Positions 37,793 to 47,429 are shown, numbered from the stretch's first letter. The stretch: 50,347 nt of DNA from Erythrobacter sp. (GCF_023653175.1 NZ_JAMNXL010000007.1:1-50347), one strand, 5' to 3'. Notes: a model not told the origin generated them from the sequence alone. A program made the numbers and translations.

Positions 37793-37896
37793 CGGCCCGC
37801 CAACGGACGGGCCGCGAGCGCACGCGCGCGAGCCGCAGGCGCCCGGAGCGTAGCGGAGGAACAGCGCCGAGGACGTGCCCGCGGAGGCGGGCACGC
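37793..37896. repeat. Intergenic hairpin/REP-like element between convergent operons
   Basis: Two hairpins lie here: CGGCCCG/CGGGCCG (37793-37799, 37808-37814) and CGTGCCCGC/GCGGGCACG (37874-37882, 37887-37895, four-base loop). Between them is a stretch rich in GCGAGC and GGAGCG words, of the sort seen as dispersed intergenic repeats in sphingomonads. There is no T-run, so a simple terminator is not clear. It separates the stop codons of the two convergent operons. Confidence 0.45.
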
Positions 37897-37907
37897 AAAC
37901 GAGAAAG

Positions 37908-40900
37908 TTACTTCCGCGCAGCCCGTTGCGCCCCCACCGGGGCCAGACCGACCCAGCGCTGCATGTCGACATCGTCGGTGACCTTCCACGGGATGCCGCT
38001 ACGGGTCATGAACATCCGCTCCATCTCCGGCCTCGTGAACGGGCGCGAGCCGAGGCGGCCGAACACCGCCATCTGCCCGCCGGTCTCGTCCACCGCGCGG
38101 TCGCGGTCGAGGCCCTTGGACATGGCAATCGCGGGCGTCGGCGTCTTGGCCCAGGCGATCAGCTCGGGGATCGGCGCAGGGCTGAAGCCGTAGAAGCCCC
38201 GCTGGCTTTCGGGGCTGGTGAGTTGCAGCACCTTCACCCCGTTCCGCCCGTCCGCCACGTAAGCGAACAGCGAGGCATTGGTGGTGCCGACGATCACGTC
38301 CTCGGCATCGTTCAGCGTCCCGTCCAGCGTCACCCGCTGGTACACCCTGGGGCTGCGCGGGTTCGTCACATTGAGGATCACCAGCCCGTCGCCTTTCGCG
38401 GCGACATAGGCATAGGTGCGCGCGATATACATGCGCCGCGCGTCGGCGAGCGGCACCGTTCCCTCGGGCACTGCGACCGGATCGTGCAGGCGCGTGATGT
38501 CGAACAGCTTCACCCCTTCGGCATCGGTCACCCACAGGTAGCGGAACTGCACCGCGCTCGCCCGCGCATCGCGAAGCTCGCGCACCGCGGCGAGTTTGGG
38601 CGTGGCGGGATCGGCAAGGTCGACCACAACCAGACCCTTGTCCGCAGTGATGTAGGCGATCTCTCCGGCAAGCACGATGTGCCGCGCGCCATCCAGCACC
38701 CCGCCCGGGTTCCACGCCGTCGAGCCATCGGCATAGACCTTGCGGGTGAGCTTGTTGTTGCGGAATTCGCCGTCCGCCAGCGTGTTGACGTTGACGAGGA
38801 TCAGGCCCTCGACCGCGTCGGTGACGGCGGCATAGTTGTAGATCGGCTTGAAGGCCTGCTCCTGATTGGCAGCGCGCATCGCCTCGGTGTTGCGGGTCGG
38901 CGCGATCGGCTGGTTGGTGGCGAGCGCCATGCAGGTCGCGTTGGTGGTCTTGACCTGCGTGTCGTGGCCCAGCGCGGAGAACGGCCCCTTCAGAATCCGC
39001 TCCGAGGTGCCCTTGTTGGCGATGCTGGCGACGTCATAGGCGACAAACCCGCCCTTGCCTTCGGCCACGAACATGTATTCGCCGCGCAGTTGCAGACAGC
39101 CGACGCGGCCCGGGGTGCCTTCGTGGACATTGGCGAATTCCTCGAAGGGCTGGGTCTCGCCGCTGAGCTTGGCATCGAAGGTCTTGCCGCGGGTCCAGTT
39201 CTTCAGCTCGCGCCCGTTCTGCTCGACATGGAGCTTCCAGTAATCGGGATAGGCATAGCGCTGGAGATAGGAGCCGATCACCGCCTGGGGTTCGTCATAC
39301 TCGGTCACGCGGGTCGCCTGGAACCCGCCCTCCAGACCGCTCCACGCATTGAGGCCGACGAAGTTGACGTAGTTCGTGCCGAGCAGGAAGAGCTGCGCCA
39401 TGATCGCATTGTTGTCCTCCTTGGCGGAGAGGTGGCAATCGGTGCAGGTCTTGGTCTCGGTCAGGCGGACGGTGTGCGGGAAGTGCGGCGCGAAGGCTTG
39501 GCTGGAAAAGCCGATGGCCGAGATCGGCGGCTGCTGCACATAGATCCGCTCGCGGTTGATGTTGGTCGAGGACAAGATCAGCGCCGAGGACGAGCGGACC
39601 GGCGTCACCTGATTGCCCTTGGTGGTCATGCCTTTGCCGAGCTGGAACATCTCGTCGCGCGCGACCTGCGGGTTGTAGGTCGCGAAATTGCGCGTCTCGC
39701 CGCCTTCGTAGCGGTGGACGGGGGTCTTCCAGTTGGCCTCGATCGGCAGGTGGCACCCGCCGCACGACGTCGTCCATGACAGGTGGCAGGTGAAGCAGGC
39801 CATCTCCGGCTCGCGGTGCGCGCGGTCGGGTTCGGAGATGCCGGTGCCGAATTCGAAATTGCCGGTCTCCGCGCCATATCGGCTGACGAGTTTCGCACGC
39901 GCCGCCTTGGCGTTGAAGGCAGGCGTGGCAGGATCGACCGAGTCCCTGACGAGGCTCATCTCCCATTCGAGGCTGGGATCGACGATCGAGCGCTGGACCA
40001 GCCTTTGCCTGCCGTCGGGCCCCTCGAGCCACTCAAAGCGGCGCTTGCCGTCCGGGTTGCGCAGCAGGGCAAGGTTGTGGCCCTCGGGCGGCGCGGCCGG
40101 GCCGCTGGTGCGCAAGGTGGGATAGGCATCGGCGGTGCCGTGGCAGTCCTTGCAGGTGATCTCGATCGCGTTGGCAACCTCGCCATAGATGAGGCCATTG
40201 CCGTGGCTGTCCTGCTCGAAGTGGCAATCGGCGCATTGCATGCCCTTTTCGGCATGGATGTCCATCAGGTGGACCGCCTTGCCGGGATTGGTGCCGGGGG
40301 GCACGAACTTGCCCTCGCCCTCGCGCCGCCATTTCTCCGGATCGTCGGGGTCGACAATCGCGCCGCCCGCATCGAGCAGATTGCCCTCGCGGTCGCGCTT
40401 GAAGATCGCGCGGAAGTTCCAGCCGTGGCCGTGATAGTCGGCGAACTGGGTGTCCTTCAATTGCGGGTTCAGGTCATAGACGTTGCGCAGGAAATCGAGG
40501 TCCGCCCAGTTGCCCTTGGGCGCGGCGCCTTCGGGATTGCGGTCGGTGACGGCGCGGACTTCTGCTGCCGTCGGGTATTTCTGCTCCTTGGGCCACATGA
40601 AGGGCGCGTCGCTCTCATAGTCCCACATGGTGTAGCCGAGGAAGCTGTTCAGGAAGATGTTGGGCTGGTGCATGTGGCAGTTCATGCACTGGCTGGTCGG
40701 GATCGCGCGGGTGAAGACGTGCTGGAGCGGGTGGCCGCTTTCCTTCACTTCGCCCGACGCCGTGCGCAGCGCGCCATCATCGGCGTGATCTTCATGCCCC
40801 GGCTCTTTGACCGCGCCGTGGCCGCCCGGCTTCGTCCCGCCATGCCCGTCGTCATAGCCCGCTGCATGGGCGATCTTGCCGGCGATAGTGGGGTCGGCGG

Positions 40901-42017
40901 TGATGCTCTGCCCGTCACGCCCATATTGCGCATAGGTGAGCGAATGGCGCGGCTCGCGGTCATTGGCGTAGACCACGTGGCAGGACGCGCAGCCCGAGTG
41001 GCGGTAATCGCCCGGCTGGTCGTTGGTGCCCATGAACCAGGTGAAGGGATCGTTGAGGCGCGTCTTGTGGATGTTGAGCGCCGGGATCGCCACCCGCAGC
41101 CCCGTACCCGGCCCACGGTTCGATTGCTTGAGATCGGGCCGCCCGGGCTCTTCAAGCCGCTGGATCGAGCCCGAGGGGTTGGGCAGGCCGATCTCCGGGA
41201 ACTGCGAGTTGATCGTGCGCCCTCCGCGCTCGAACACGCGGAACACGTCGCCCGGCGGGATCACGTGCCAGGTGGGGAGCGGATACATTTCGGCGAGCAC
41301 CCCGCGCGCAACCTGGTCCTCCGAGAGCTTGCCCCCCGGCCCTGCGCCCGGCGAGGTGATCTTCGCCGCATCGCCTTCGCGCGTATAGGCCTCGCCCAGG
41401 AGGTAGTTCTTGAACGGCAGGATCCCGTTATTGTAGCTCGCCCCGCCCCACAGCATCGCGCCGGTCGCCATGATCGAGCGCTCGGCGCTCTCGATCGCCT
41501 GAATGTGGCACGCCCCGCAGGCATCGCGCGCGACGCGGTAGTCCGAAGGGTTGATGAACTTCACGAACTCCGGCGATTCCTGATTGAGCAGCGCATAGGA
41601 GCGCTCGGGGTTCGCCGAGGAGGGGAAGTGCCAGGACTTGGGGTATTTGGGCAGCACATGCGCGGCATCGCGGGCGGCGACGTAGTCGGGGTGATCGTGC
41701 GGCAGTTCGCTGTTGCCGCGCACGCTGACATTGCCGCCGTGGCAATCGGTGCAGCCCAATCGCACCGCAGGGCTCACATGCATCGTCGGCGCGTCGGTCT
41801 TGACGTGGCAGGTGAGGCAGCCTTCGGACTTGCCTTCCATCTCCGCCACCGATTGCCGCTGCGGCGCGGGCGGCGCGATCACCAGGCTGTAGTCGCGCTT
41901 GACCGGCTTCTCCTTGTCGGACGCCATAGGTTGCCCCGCAAACAGGGACACGGCCAGCACCAGCGCTGCGGCGATCAGCGCAAGGTGGCGAGCGAAAGGA
42001 TGGGTGAGCGCGCGCAT
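37908..42017 (-). CDS. Large decahaem cytochrome c with C-terminal LVIVD-type beta-propeller
   Basis: The product has 1369 residues. I chose ATG 42017, which overlaps the upstream stop by one base and begins a signal peptide (about 1-31, LALIAAALVLAVSLFAG). Ten CxxCH motifs occur between about residues 65 and 860: CLTCH, CTDCH, CGACH, CASCH, CMNCH, CADCH, CKDCH, CFTCH, CGGCH and CTDCH. Residues 960-1369 or so repeat the pattern G-x-VVVD-x-ADP and LVILNVTNP, typical of LVIVD repeats that build a surface beta-propeller. There is no lipobox. It is the last gene of a four-gene operon with a beta-barrel. A role as the periplasmic or surface terminus of an electron conduit is likely but inferred; an unknown enzymatic activity is equally possible. 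Confidence 0.85.
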   Translation of the reverse strand: MRALTHPFARHLALIAAALVLAVSLFAGQPMASDKEKPVKRDYSLVIAPPAPQRQSVAEMEGKSEGCLTCHVKTDAPTMHVSPAVRLGCTDCHGGNVSVRGNSELPHDHPDYVAARDAAHVLPKYPKSWHFPSSANPERSYALLNQESPEFVKFINPSDYRVARDACGACHIQAIESAERSIMATGAMLWGGASYNNGILPFKNYLLGEAYTREGDAAKITSPGAGPGGKLSEDQVARGVLAEMYPLPTWHVIPPGDVFRVFERGGRTINSQFPEIGLPNPSGSIQRLEEPGRPDLKQSNRGPGTGLRVAIPALNIHKTRLNDPFTWFMGTNDQPGDYRHSGCASCHVVYANDREPRHSLTYAQYGRDGQSITADPTIAGKIAHAAGYDDGHGGTKPGGHGAVKEPGHEDHADDGALRTASGEVKESGHPLQHVFTRAIPTSQCMNCHMHQPNIFLNSFLGYTMWDYESDAPFMWPKEQKYPTAAEVRAVTDRNPEGAAPKGNWADLDFLRNVYDLNPQLKDTQFADYHGHGWNFRAIFKRDREGNLLDAGGAIVDPDDPEKWRREGEGKFVPPGTNPGKAVHLMDIHAEKGMQCADCHFEQDSHGNGLIYGEVANAIEITCKDCHGTADAYPTLRTSGPAAPPEGHNLALLRNPDGKRRFEWLEGPDGRQRLVQRSIVDPSLEWEMSLVRDSVDPATPAFNAKAARAKLVSRYGAETGNFEFGTGISEPDRAHREPEMACFTCHLSWTTSCGGCHLPIEANWKTPVHRYEGGETRNFATYNPQVARDEMFQLGKGMTTKGNQVTPVRSSSALILSSTNINRERIYVQQPPISAIGFSSQAFAPHFPHTVRLTETKTCTDCHLSAKEDNNAIMAQLFLLGTNYVNFVGLNAWSGLEGGFQATRVTEYDEPQAVIGSYLQRYAYPDYWKLHVEQNGRELKNWTRGKTFDAKLSGETQPFEEFANVHEGTPGRVGCLQLRGEYMFVAEGKGGFVAYDVASIANKGTSERILKGPFSALGHDTQVKTTNATCMALATNQPIAPTRNTEAMRAANQEQAFKPIYNYAAVTDAVEGLILVNVNTLADGEFRNNKLTRKVYADGSTAWNPGGVLDGARHIVLAGEIAYITADKGLVVVDLADPATPKLAAVRELRDARASAVQFRYLWVTDAEGVKLFDITRLHDPVAVPEGTVPLADARRMYIARTYAYVAAKGDGLVILNVTNPRSPRVYQRVTLDGTLNDAEDVIVGTTNASLFAYVADGRNGVKVLQLTSPESQRGFYGFSPAPIPELIAWAKTPTPAIAMSKGLDRDRAVDETGGQMAVFGRLGSRPFTRPEMERMFMTRSGIPWKVTDDVDMQRWVGLAPVGAQRAARK

Positions 42018-43870
42018 CAGTAGGTCAGCACCACGTTGGCGAGGATCGAGACGAATTCCTTTCCACCCCCGCGGGAAGTGAACAGGTCGCGGAAACCGTC
42101 GCCTGCCAGCAGCGTCGCGGCGGACAGGCGGAAGACGAGGTTCTGGTTGGCCTTGGGCCGCCAGATTGCCGAGGCCGAGAGGTCGAAGCCGATCTCGCGC
42201 GGGATCGAGCCTTCGTTGCGCAGCACCTGAAGCACCGAGGTGTTCTCGAACCACAGGTGGTTGGCATTGGCGGTGAGACGGAACTCCGGCGTCAGATCGA
42301 AATCCGCGCCCGCGCCCAGCAGCATCAGGCCGGGGTTGTTGAAATTGCTCTGCCCCTGCTCCTTGGAGGAGCGCAGCGAATTGAGCAGGCCGTTCCTGCC
42401 GTTGACGCTGATGACGCGCCCGCCGCCGGCGAAGGGAATGGTCTGGCGGATCCAGTAGGAGGTGTCCGCGCCCGCAAACACCGGGTTCTCGAAGATCGCG
42501 TCGAACCCGCCTTCGGTGTCGTCATAGGGATCAGAGTCGCCGCTGGCATAGGCTGCCGAGAGCCGGAAGCGCATCCAGTCCTTGTCGTAGCTCGCTTCCA
42601 CCGCCGCGAACTGCGCGTTGATGTCCGCGGGGCGATCGGTGAGGAAGGAATTGCGGTCCTCGCCCAGCGCCCAGTAGAAGCTTCCCGTCAGGTTCACCCG
42701 GCCCACGCGGCCATCGAGATTGTAGCCGAGATAGACCACGTCATATTCGCGGCCCCTGAGGGTGCCCAGCAAGGCCGGACGCACCGGGAAGCCGTTGTCG
42801 TCGATCTGGATATCGTCGCTCTCGCGATTGCGGTTGTAGACCACCGTGATCTGGCTGGTCAGCGCAGGGATCAGGAAATCCTGCCGGTAGGCGTTGGCAA
42901 CGAAGACGAAATCGTCGCGCGGGGCCTGGGTGACATCGTTGAGGCCGCTATTGGTGTCCTTCTCCAGCCGCCAGAAGGCGCCGAGGTTGAACTGGAAACG
43001 GTTGTTGTCGCGCGATCCGAACAGGCGCACGCCCAATTGCTGGTCGTTAAACAGGAAGCCGCGGAAGTCCGACTGGAATGGCTGGATCCCGGCGCGGATC
43101 GAGATGAAATCGAAGCGGTCATTGTCGAACTGGCTGAAGTGGTAATCGACGAAGGCTTCCTGCACTCCGAGGAAATCGTCCAAGCGGTGCGAGGAGCGCG
43201 AGGGTTCGACGAACAGCACGCGGCGTTCCGGCACGTCGACATAGTTGACGTTGTAGGCGAGCGTGACGCGGTATTCGATGGTCGGCGGCTTGAAGGTGGT
43301 CGAGCCCTTCAAGAGCGCAAAGCCGGCGATGAAGGTCTGACTGAACACCTGGCTGAAGTCGTTGCCGAACACGTCGTTGCGGTCCGGATCCTCGGTGGTC
43401 TGCACGCCGACGGGGATGGGGAAGGTGCGCGGTTCATACACGCTGTCGCTGATCAGGTTGGCGACGAAGAACCAGTCATCCTCCTTGATCGGCAGCCACG
43501 GCACCTTCGCGCGGTCGATCGGCCGGTCGCCCTTGAGCGTGTTCTGGTTGTAGGGATCGAGCAGGTTCTCTTTCACGAGGCCCAAGCTCTGGATCAGCCG
43601 CCAGCGATCGGGGATCGGCACCTGCTCGGTAGGGAAAGCCTGCGGAGGCGGGGCGCGCACTGCGCCTGCATTGTTCTGCTCGATCTTCTCGGGCAGGGGC
43701 GCGGTGTAGCCCGGGCGCTCGCGGCCCTCGATGATGCCCGGGTCGACGGGGGGCACGTCCTGCTCCCAGTCCTGCTGCGCAGGAGCCTCTCCGGGCGGCG
43801 CAACCGGGGGCGTCGCCTCTTCCGGTGGTGCGGCCTGAAGCAGCAGCAGGGCGGGCAGCAGCGCGCTCAT
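42017..43870 (-). CDS. Outer-membrane beta-barrel protein of the multihaem operon
   Basis: The product has 617 residues, with ATG 43870 directly abutting the preceding stop codon. A short hydrophobic N terminus (MSALLPALLLLQAA) serves as signal, followed by a Pro-rich linker (about 15-75). The rest alternates amphipathic strands with aromatic girdles (FDFISIRAGIQPF, RFQFNLGAFWRLEKD, VYLGYNLDGRVGRVNLTGSFYWALG) and ends ILANVVLTY. The terminal aromatic residue fits BAM insertion. It is not an obvious MtrB or PioB homologue by eye, but its place next to the decahaem gene suggests the same job, a sheath or pore for a cytochrome. A plain porin is the alternative. Confidence 0.78.
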   Translation of the reverse strand: MSALLPALLLLQAAPPEEATPPVAPPGEAPAQQDWEQDVPPVDPGIIEGRERPGYTAPLPEKIEQNNAGAVRAPPPQAFPTEQVPIPDRWRLIQSLGLVKENLLDPYNQNTLKGDRPIDRAKVPWLPIKEDDWFFVANLISDSVYEPRTFPIPVGVQTTEDPDRNDVFGNDFSQVFSQTFIAGFALLKGSTTFKPPTIEYRVTLAYNVNYVDVPERRVLFVEPSRSSHRLDDFLGVQEAFVDYHFSQFDNDRFDFISIRAGIQPFQSDFRGFLFNDQQLGVRLFGSRDNNRFQFNLGAFWRLEKDTNSGLNDVTQAPRDDFVFVANAYRQDFLIPALTSQITVVYNRNRESDDIQIDDNGFPVRPALLGTLRGREYDVVYLGYNLDGRVGRVNLTGSFYWALGEDRNSFLTDRPADINAQFAAVEASYDKDWMRFRLSAAYASGDSDPYDDTEGGFDAIFENPVFAGADTSYWIRQTIPFAGGGRVISVNGRNGLLNSLRSSKEQGQSNFNNPGLMLLGAGADFDLTPEFRLTANANHLWFENTSVLQVLRNEGSIPREIGFDLSASAIWRPKANQNLVFRLSAATLLAGDGFRDLFTSRGGGKEFVSILANVVLTY

Positions 43871-45826
43871 CTACAGCCCCTGACACACGTTCTGTTCGCT
43901 GCTGCCGATGAACGGCGCGAAGGGGCAATTGACGTAGCGCAGCCGCACCTGGCGGCTTCCAACCTGCACCACGATCCGGTCGGCGCGGATCGCAGCCGGT
44001 GCATTGCCGAGGCCGCCCCCGGCGCGCGCGGCGCCATTGTGGAGGCCGAGGAAACTGATCATGTCGTCCTGATCGATCCCGTCGCCCGAAACGCCGATGC
44101 CGCCGACCAGCACATTGCCGCGATAGACCGGAACCGAGCCGGGGAAAATCTGAATGCCGTTAGCCAACCGCGGCGTGCCGCCTGCGGTATTGGGCACGCC
44201 CGTGCAGGCGCGCGGCGTGTCCTGCGCGCTCGCTCCGGTCACGAAGCCCAGATGCTGCGCGAGATTGCCGACCACCAGCGCGCTCTGCAAGCCGGTCGAG
44301 AAGGGGCTGAACTGCTGGATCGGTCGCGAGAACGGCCCATTGAGCTGGCCCACCTCGCCATCGGGGAAATAGGGCCGCGAGAGGTTGCCATTGGCGCGGT
44401 CGGAGAAGGCCGTGCCGCCCGTCAGCGCGCTCGCATCACCAAGGAAGGTCCGCAGCCGGGTGACGAACTGCGGCACCTCGCCCGCCGTGGCGGAAAGCTC
44501 GGCGGCGGCGAAATTGCCGGAGAAGAAATTGGCGGTGCGCGCCTTCTGCAGGCTCACGTCGATGCCGAAGATCGGCGCATCGGGCGAGCGCACCAGCCCG
44601 AGCACGGCCCCGCGCGTGTCGACAAGGCTAATCGTCACCTGCGCACGGCTGTCCAAGGGCTGGCGGATCTGCGCCCGCGCGCGGCTCATGACGGTGAAGG
44701 CTTCCTCGAGGATCACGCGCGCCTCGGCGGCGGTCAGCGGCGCGGCCACATCGCCCGCATCGGTGCCGCCGCGCACCGGATAGCGGTTCGCGCCCGCGCC
44801 GTTGGAGAGCACGAAGGCATCGCGATTGGCGAACTCGGCGGGCGTCGAGGCGCGCACGCCCGAGGTCTCGCTGCCGTAGGTCGCGCCGTTCAGCAGTCCT
44901 GCCCCGCTGTAATATCCGATGACCGGCACCAGCGCGCCCGCGGTCGCAGCGAAGCTGGCCCCAGCCACAGCGCTCAGCTGGGGGTATTCGATATCGGTGT
45001 AGCGCAGCGAAGTGCCGTCGGCGGTGATGCGGTCGGCGCGGATAGTGACCGGGGCCTCGAAGCCCACTGTGCCCGCGAGCGCGATCGCCTCGTCGACATC
45101 GGTGTCGCGGTCGAGAACATTGGGGTCGAAGCCGTAGGTGCCATCGGCGATCACCCCGATCCCGCCGACGACCACGCCGTTCTGATAGAGCGGGAAGCCC
45201 CCCGGGTCCGCCGCAAGGCCGAGCGGCGAGCGCTTTGGGCCGATCAGCCCGTCGCTCGCGCGCGCGGCGAGGTCGGAGCAGGGGAGCTGGCTGAACTGCA
45301 CCCCGAACAGCGGGCCGCTTTCGAGCCCCGCGGTGGTTGGCGCCGGGGGAAAGTGCTCCTGGACGATAAAGCTCGCAGTGCGGCTCGAGAAGGCGTTGCC
45401 GCCGCTCGACAGATAGGCGCCGGTGATCGCCTTGGCGATTGCGGCACCGGCGCTGGGAATGGTGAGGCCCTGCGCATCGCGGCTGGTGCCGTCGGGCCCG
45501 GCCGGAATGCGCGCGGTCGCGGCAGCGCCGGGCATGGCGAAGACGGCGAGCACATTGCCCACCCGGTCGGTCACCGCGATGGTCGCCGCAACGCCCCGCC
45601 CGCGCGCCTCGGCGGCGGCCTGGGCGATGATCGTGCCGACCTCGGCGCTCGAGAGACTCTCGGCGGCGGGCACGGAGAACACCTGTCCCGACGGTGGCGG
45701 GGTGGGCGTGGGCGTCGGCCCCGTCCCGCCGGTCGCGCCGCCATTGCTCGATGGGCCCCCGCCCCCGCAGGCGGTGAGCACCAGCGCGCTTGCGGCCAGC
45801 CAGAAGGTGGTGGTCCCCCCCCGCAT
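43871..45826 (-). CDS. Lipoprotein with two HbpS/GlcG-type (DUF336) domains
   Basis: The product has 651 residues from ATG 45826. The signal peptide ends in a lipobox, ALVLTAC (Cys20), followed by a Gly/Pro/Thr linker (PTPTPTPPPSG). Two related halves follow. Each has a helix with EARVILEEAF or EVGTIIAQAAAEA, a strand ISLVDTRGAVLGL or IAVTDRVGNVLAV, and the motif VVGGIGVIADG or LVGGIGVSGDG typical of HbpS/GlcG. HbpS-type proteins bind haem. The gene lies between a c-type cytochrome gene and the barrel gene with gaps of two and zero bases, so an accessory haem or complex role at the outer membrane is plausible. Confidence 0.82.
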   Translation of the reverse strand: MRGGTTTFWLAASALVLTACGGGGPSSNGGATGGTGPTPTPTPPPSGQVFSVPAAESLSSAEVGTIIAQAAAEARGRGVAATIAVTDRVGNVLAVFAMPGAAATARIPAGPDGTSRDAQGLTIPSAGAAIAKAITGAYLSSGGNAFSSRTASFIVQEHFPPAPTTAGLESGPLFGVQFSQLPCSDLAARASDGLIGPKRSPLGLAADPGGFPLYQNGVVVGGIGVIADGTYGFDPNVLDRDTDVDEAIALAGTVGFEAPVTIRADRITADGTSLRYTDIEYPQLSAVAGASFAATAGALVPVIGYYSGAGLLNGATYGSETSGVRASTPAEFANRDAFVLSNGAGANRYPVRGGTDAGDVAAPLTAAEARVILEEAFTVMSRARAQIRQPLDSRAQVTISLVDTRGAVLGLVRSPDAPIFGIDVSLQKARTANFFSGNFAAAELSATAGEVPQFVTRLRTFLGDASALTGGTAFSDRANGNLSRPYFPDGEVGQLNGPFSRPIQQFSPFSTGLQSALVVGNLAQHLGFVTGASAQDTPRACTGVPNTAGGTPRLANGIQIFPGSVPVYRGNVLVGGIGVSGDGIDQDDMISFLGLHNGAARAGGGLGNAPAAIRADRIVVQVGSRQVRLRYVNCPFAPFIGSSEQNVCQGL

Positions 45827-45828
45827 GC

Positions 45829-47226
45829 CTATTTCAGCCGCCCGATCGCGCCAGCTGCCGCCTTCAATGCGGCGCGGAAATCGGCCGGTCGGTAGGCATT
45901 GGGCTCCTCGACAGCCTTGTAGGCCCGCGCGATATCGCCGCGGATCCCGGCCGCCGCGCCCTGCGTCACCCGGCCTTCGCGCACGAGGGCATTGAGCAGC
46001 GTATCGACCGCCATCACCGCCTGCACCGATCCGGCATAGTCGGTGAAGCGCGGCGCTGTCGCCTCGCCGGCGATGATCGCGATCACCCGGAAAGCGTCGG
46101 CATCGGCATAGCCACGACCCGCCAATGAAGCAGCAAGCGCCCCTGCACGCACCGACAACGCCTGCGCGGCGGCCCGCGCTTCGGCGGGGCCGGCGCCAAA
46201 CGCATTGTGGAAGTCGCGCGCGGCAGCCTGATAGGCACCCGCCTCGCCGGGCACCAGCGCGCCTGCGACGGCCGAGAGCATGATCATGTTCTCGTCGTTG
46301 AAGGGCGGGTTGCCGAAGGGGATCGGACGTCCCGGATTGGTCTCGAAGGTGAGCTTCCTTTGCGGGCCGTCGGCGATGGTGCGGTGACACGAGTGGCAAT
46401 CGAGGAAATAGAACTGCGGAAACGCGCCCTCGTAACCGAACTTGGGCTGGGCAAAGAGGCTGGTCGACCGCCGCACCGCTTCGGCCTGCCCGACGGCCCA
46501 GAAGCGCACCGAGCTGGGCGAGCCCTTGCGCGCGACATAATCGCCGTCGATCTGGTGGTGCTGCTGAAGCGCGCTGAACAGGTCGAGCTCGAAGGAGACG
46601 CGCGGGTGGCCCGCGGCCATCATCGCGTGGGTGACGAACTGGCCGGGCTTGCTCGACCCGTAATGGCAATCGAGGCACACGCCTGCGCGCGCCTGAGGGT
46701 TGTCGAGCGGGGTGAGGCCCGCGGCGATGTTGGAGGCGTGGGTGGCGGGCAGCGCGTAGTGCTCGGCGAGCCAGGTGCCGCCCGAAGCGCCGTGGCAGCT
46801 CTCGCACCCGACCCCGTCGGTCAGCGTGAACTTCGCGCCGCGCTGGCCTGCGGGCGCATTGGTCGCATGGCAGCCGAGACAGGCGGGCGCGCTCTGCGCA
46901 TTGCCGAGCCCGAGGCTCGCCGCGATCTGCTGGCCGCGCCGCCCGCCGAGCACGGCATAGGCGCGGGCATGCGCGCCGCTGGGCGAGGAGGGTTCCTGCC
47001 AGGTCGCGATCTCGTCTTGCCGGACCACCGCGCCATTGCCCTCGGCCCGGCCGTGGCAGGTCGATCCGGCGCAGGTCGCCACGCCCTCGAAGGTGCCCCC
47101 GCCGAGCGCGGTCGAGACTGGGTAGATCGCAGCCAGCGCCAGCACTGCGGCGATGCGCGCAAGCAGGCGACGCGAGGCCCCCCGTGCCACGCGGCCAGCG
47201 ATCAGATCCGCCAGAACTTGTCTCAT
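45829..47226 (-). CDS. Multihaem cytochrome c, c554-like, with one CX4CH motif
   Basis: The product has 465 residues from ATG 47226; the frame is open upstream to 47334. An N-terminal signal or anchor (about 22-42) is followed by a haem region with CAGSTCH (a CX4CH motif), CLGCH, CESCH, CLDCH and CHSCH. That makes four standard haem sites plus one with wider spacing. The region from about 320 on is Ala-rich and helical without haem motifs. The spacing and GVGCESCHGASG segment resemble the cytochrome c554 family. It is first in the multihaem operon and likely a periplasmic electron carrier. A strong run of G precedes the start and may act as ribosome site. Confidence 0.82.
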   Translation of the reverse strand: MRQVLADLIAGRVARGASRRLLARIAAVLALAAIYPVSTALGGGTFEGVATCAGSTCHGRAEGNGAVVRQDEIATWQEPSSPSGAHARAYAVLGGRRGQQIAASLGLGNAQSAPACLGCHATNAPAGQRGAKFTLTDGVGCESCHGASGGTWLAEHYALPATHASNIAAGLTPLDNPQARAGVCLDCHYGSSKPGQFVTHAMMAAGHPRVSFELDLFSALQQHHQIDGDYVARKGSPSSVRFWAVGQAEAVRRSTSLFAQPKFGYEGAFPQFYFLDCHSCHRTIADGPQRKLTFETNPGRPIPFGNPPFNDENMIMLSAVAGALVPGEAGAYQAAARDFHNAFGAGPAEARAAAQALSVRAGALAASLAGRGYADADAFRVIAIIAGEATAPRFTDYAGSVQAVMAVDTLLNALVREGRVTQGAAAGIRGDIARAYKAVEEPNAYRPADFRAALKAAAGAIGRLK

Positions 47227-47429
47227 CCCATCCCCCCCGAGATGCCCGTCACCCGGTCCAACCAGCCCTTGCAAAACCGTCAGCCGCGCCCCCGCGCGAT
47301 GACTGTCGCTTGATGCAAAGGTTCCGTGGCGCACCGCGTCCCGATTCCCCCGTCAGGCCGACCCCGCCGCCCTTGTCCCAAGCTTGGGGCCACGATGCAA
47401 CAGGCAATCGGCAGGCGGTGCGCGCCTGT

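Noticed and set aside
37875..42023. Long plus-strand open frames (634 and 746 residues)
   Set aside because: They are antisense to the decahaem gene, whose ten CxxCH motifs and propeller repeats fix the coding strand.
42257..45895. 1212-residue open frame on the plus strand
   Set aside because: It lies antisense to the barrel and HbpS-type genes, both of which have clear signals and domains. Its composition (runs of Arg, His, Ala, Glu) is what GC-rich antisense frames give.
47377..47388. Perfect palindrome CCCAAGCTTGGG between the FecR and cytochrome genes
   Set aside because: It is only 12 bases with no loop or T-run and no second copy; it is not enough to call a terminator or operator.
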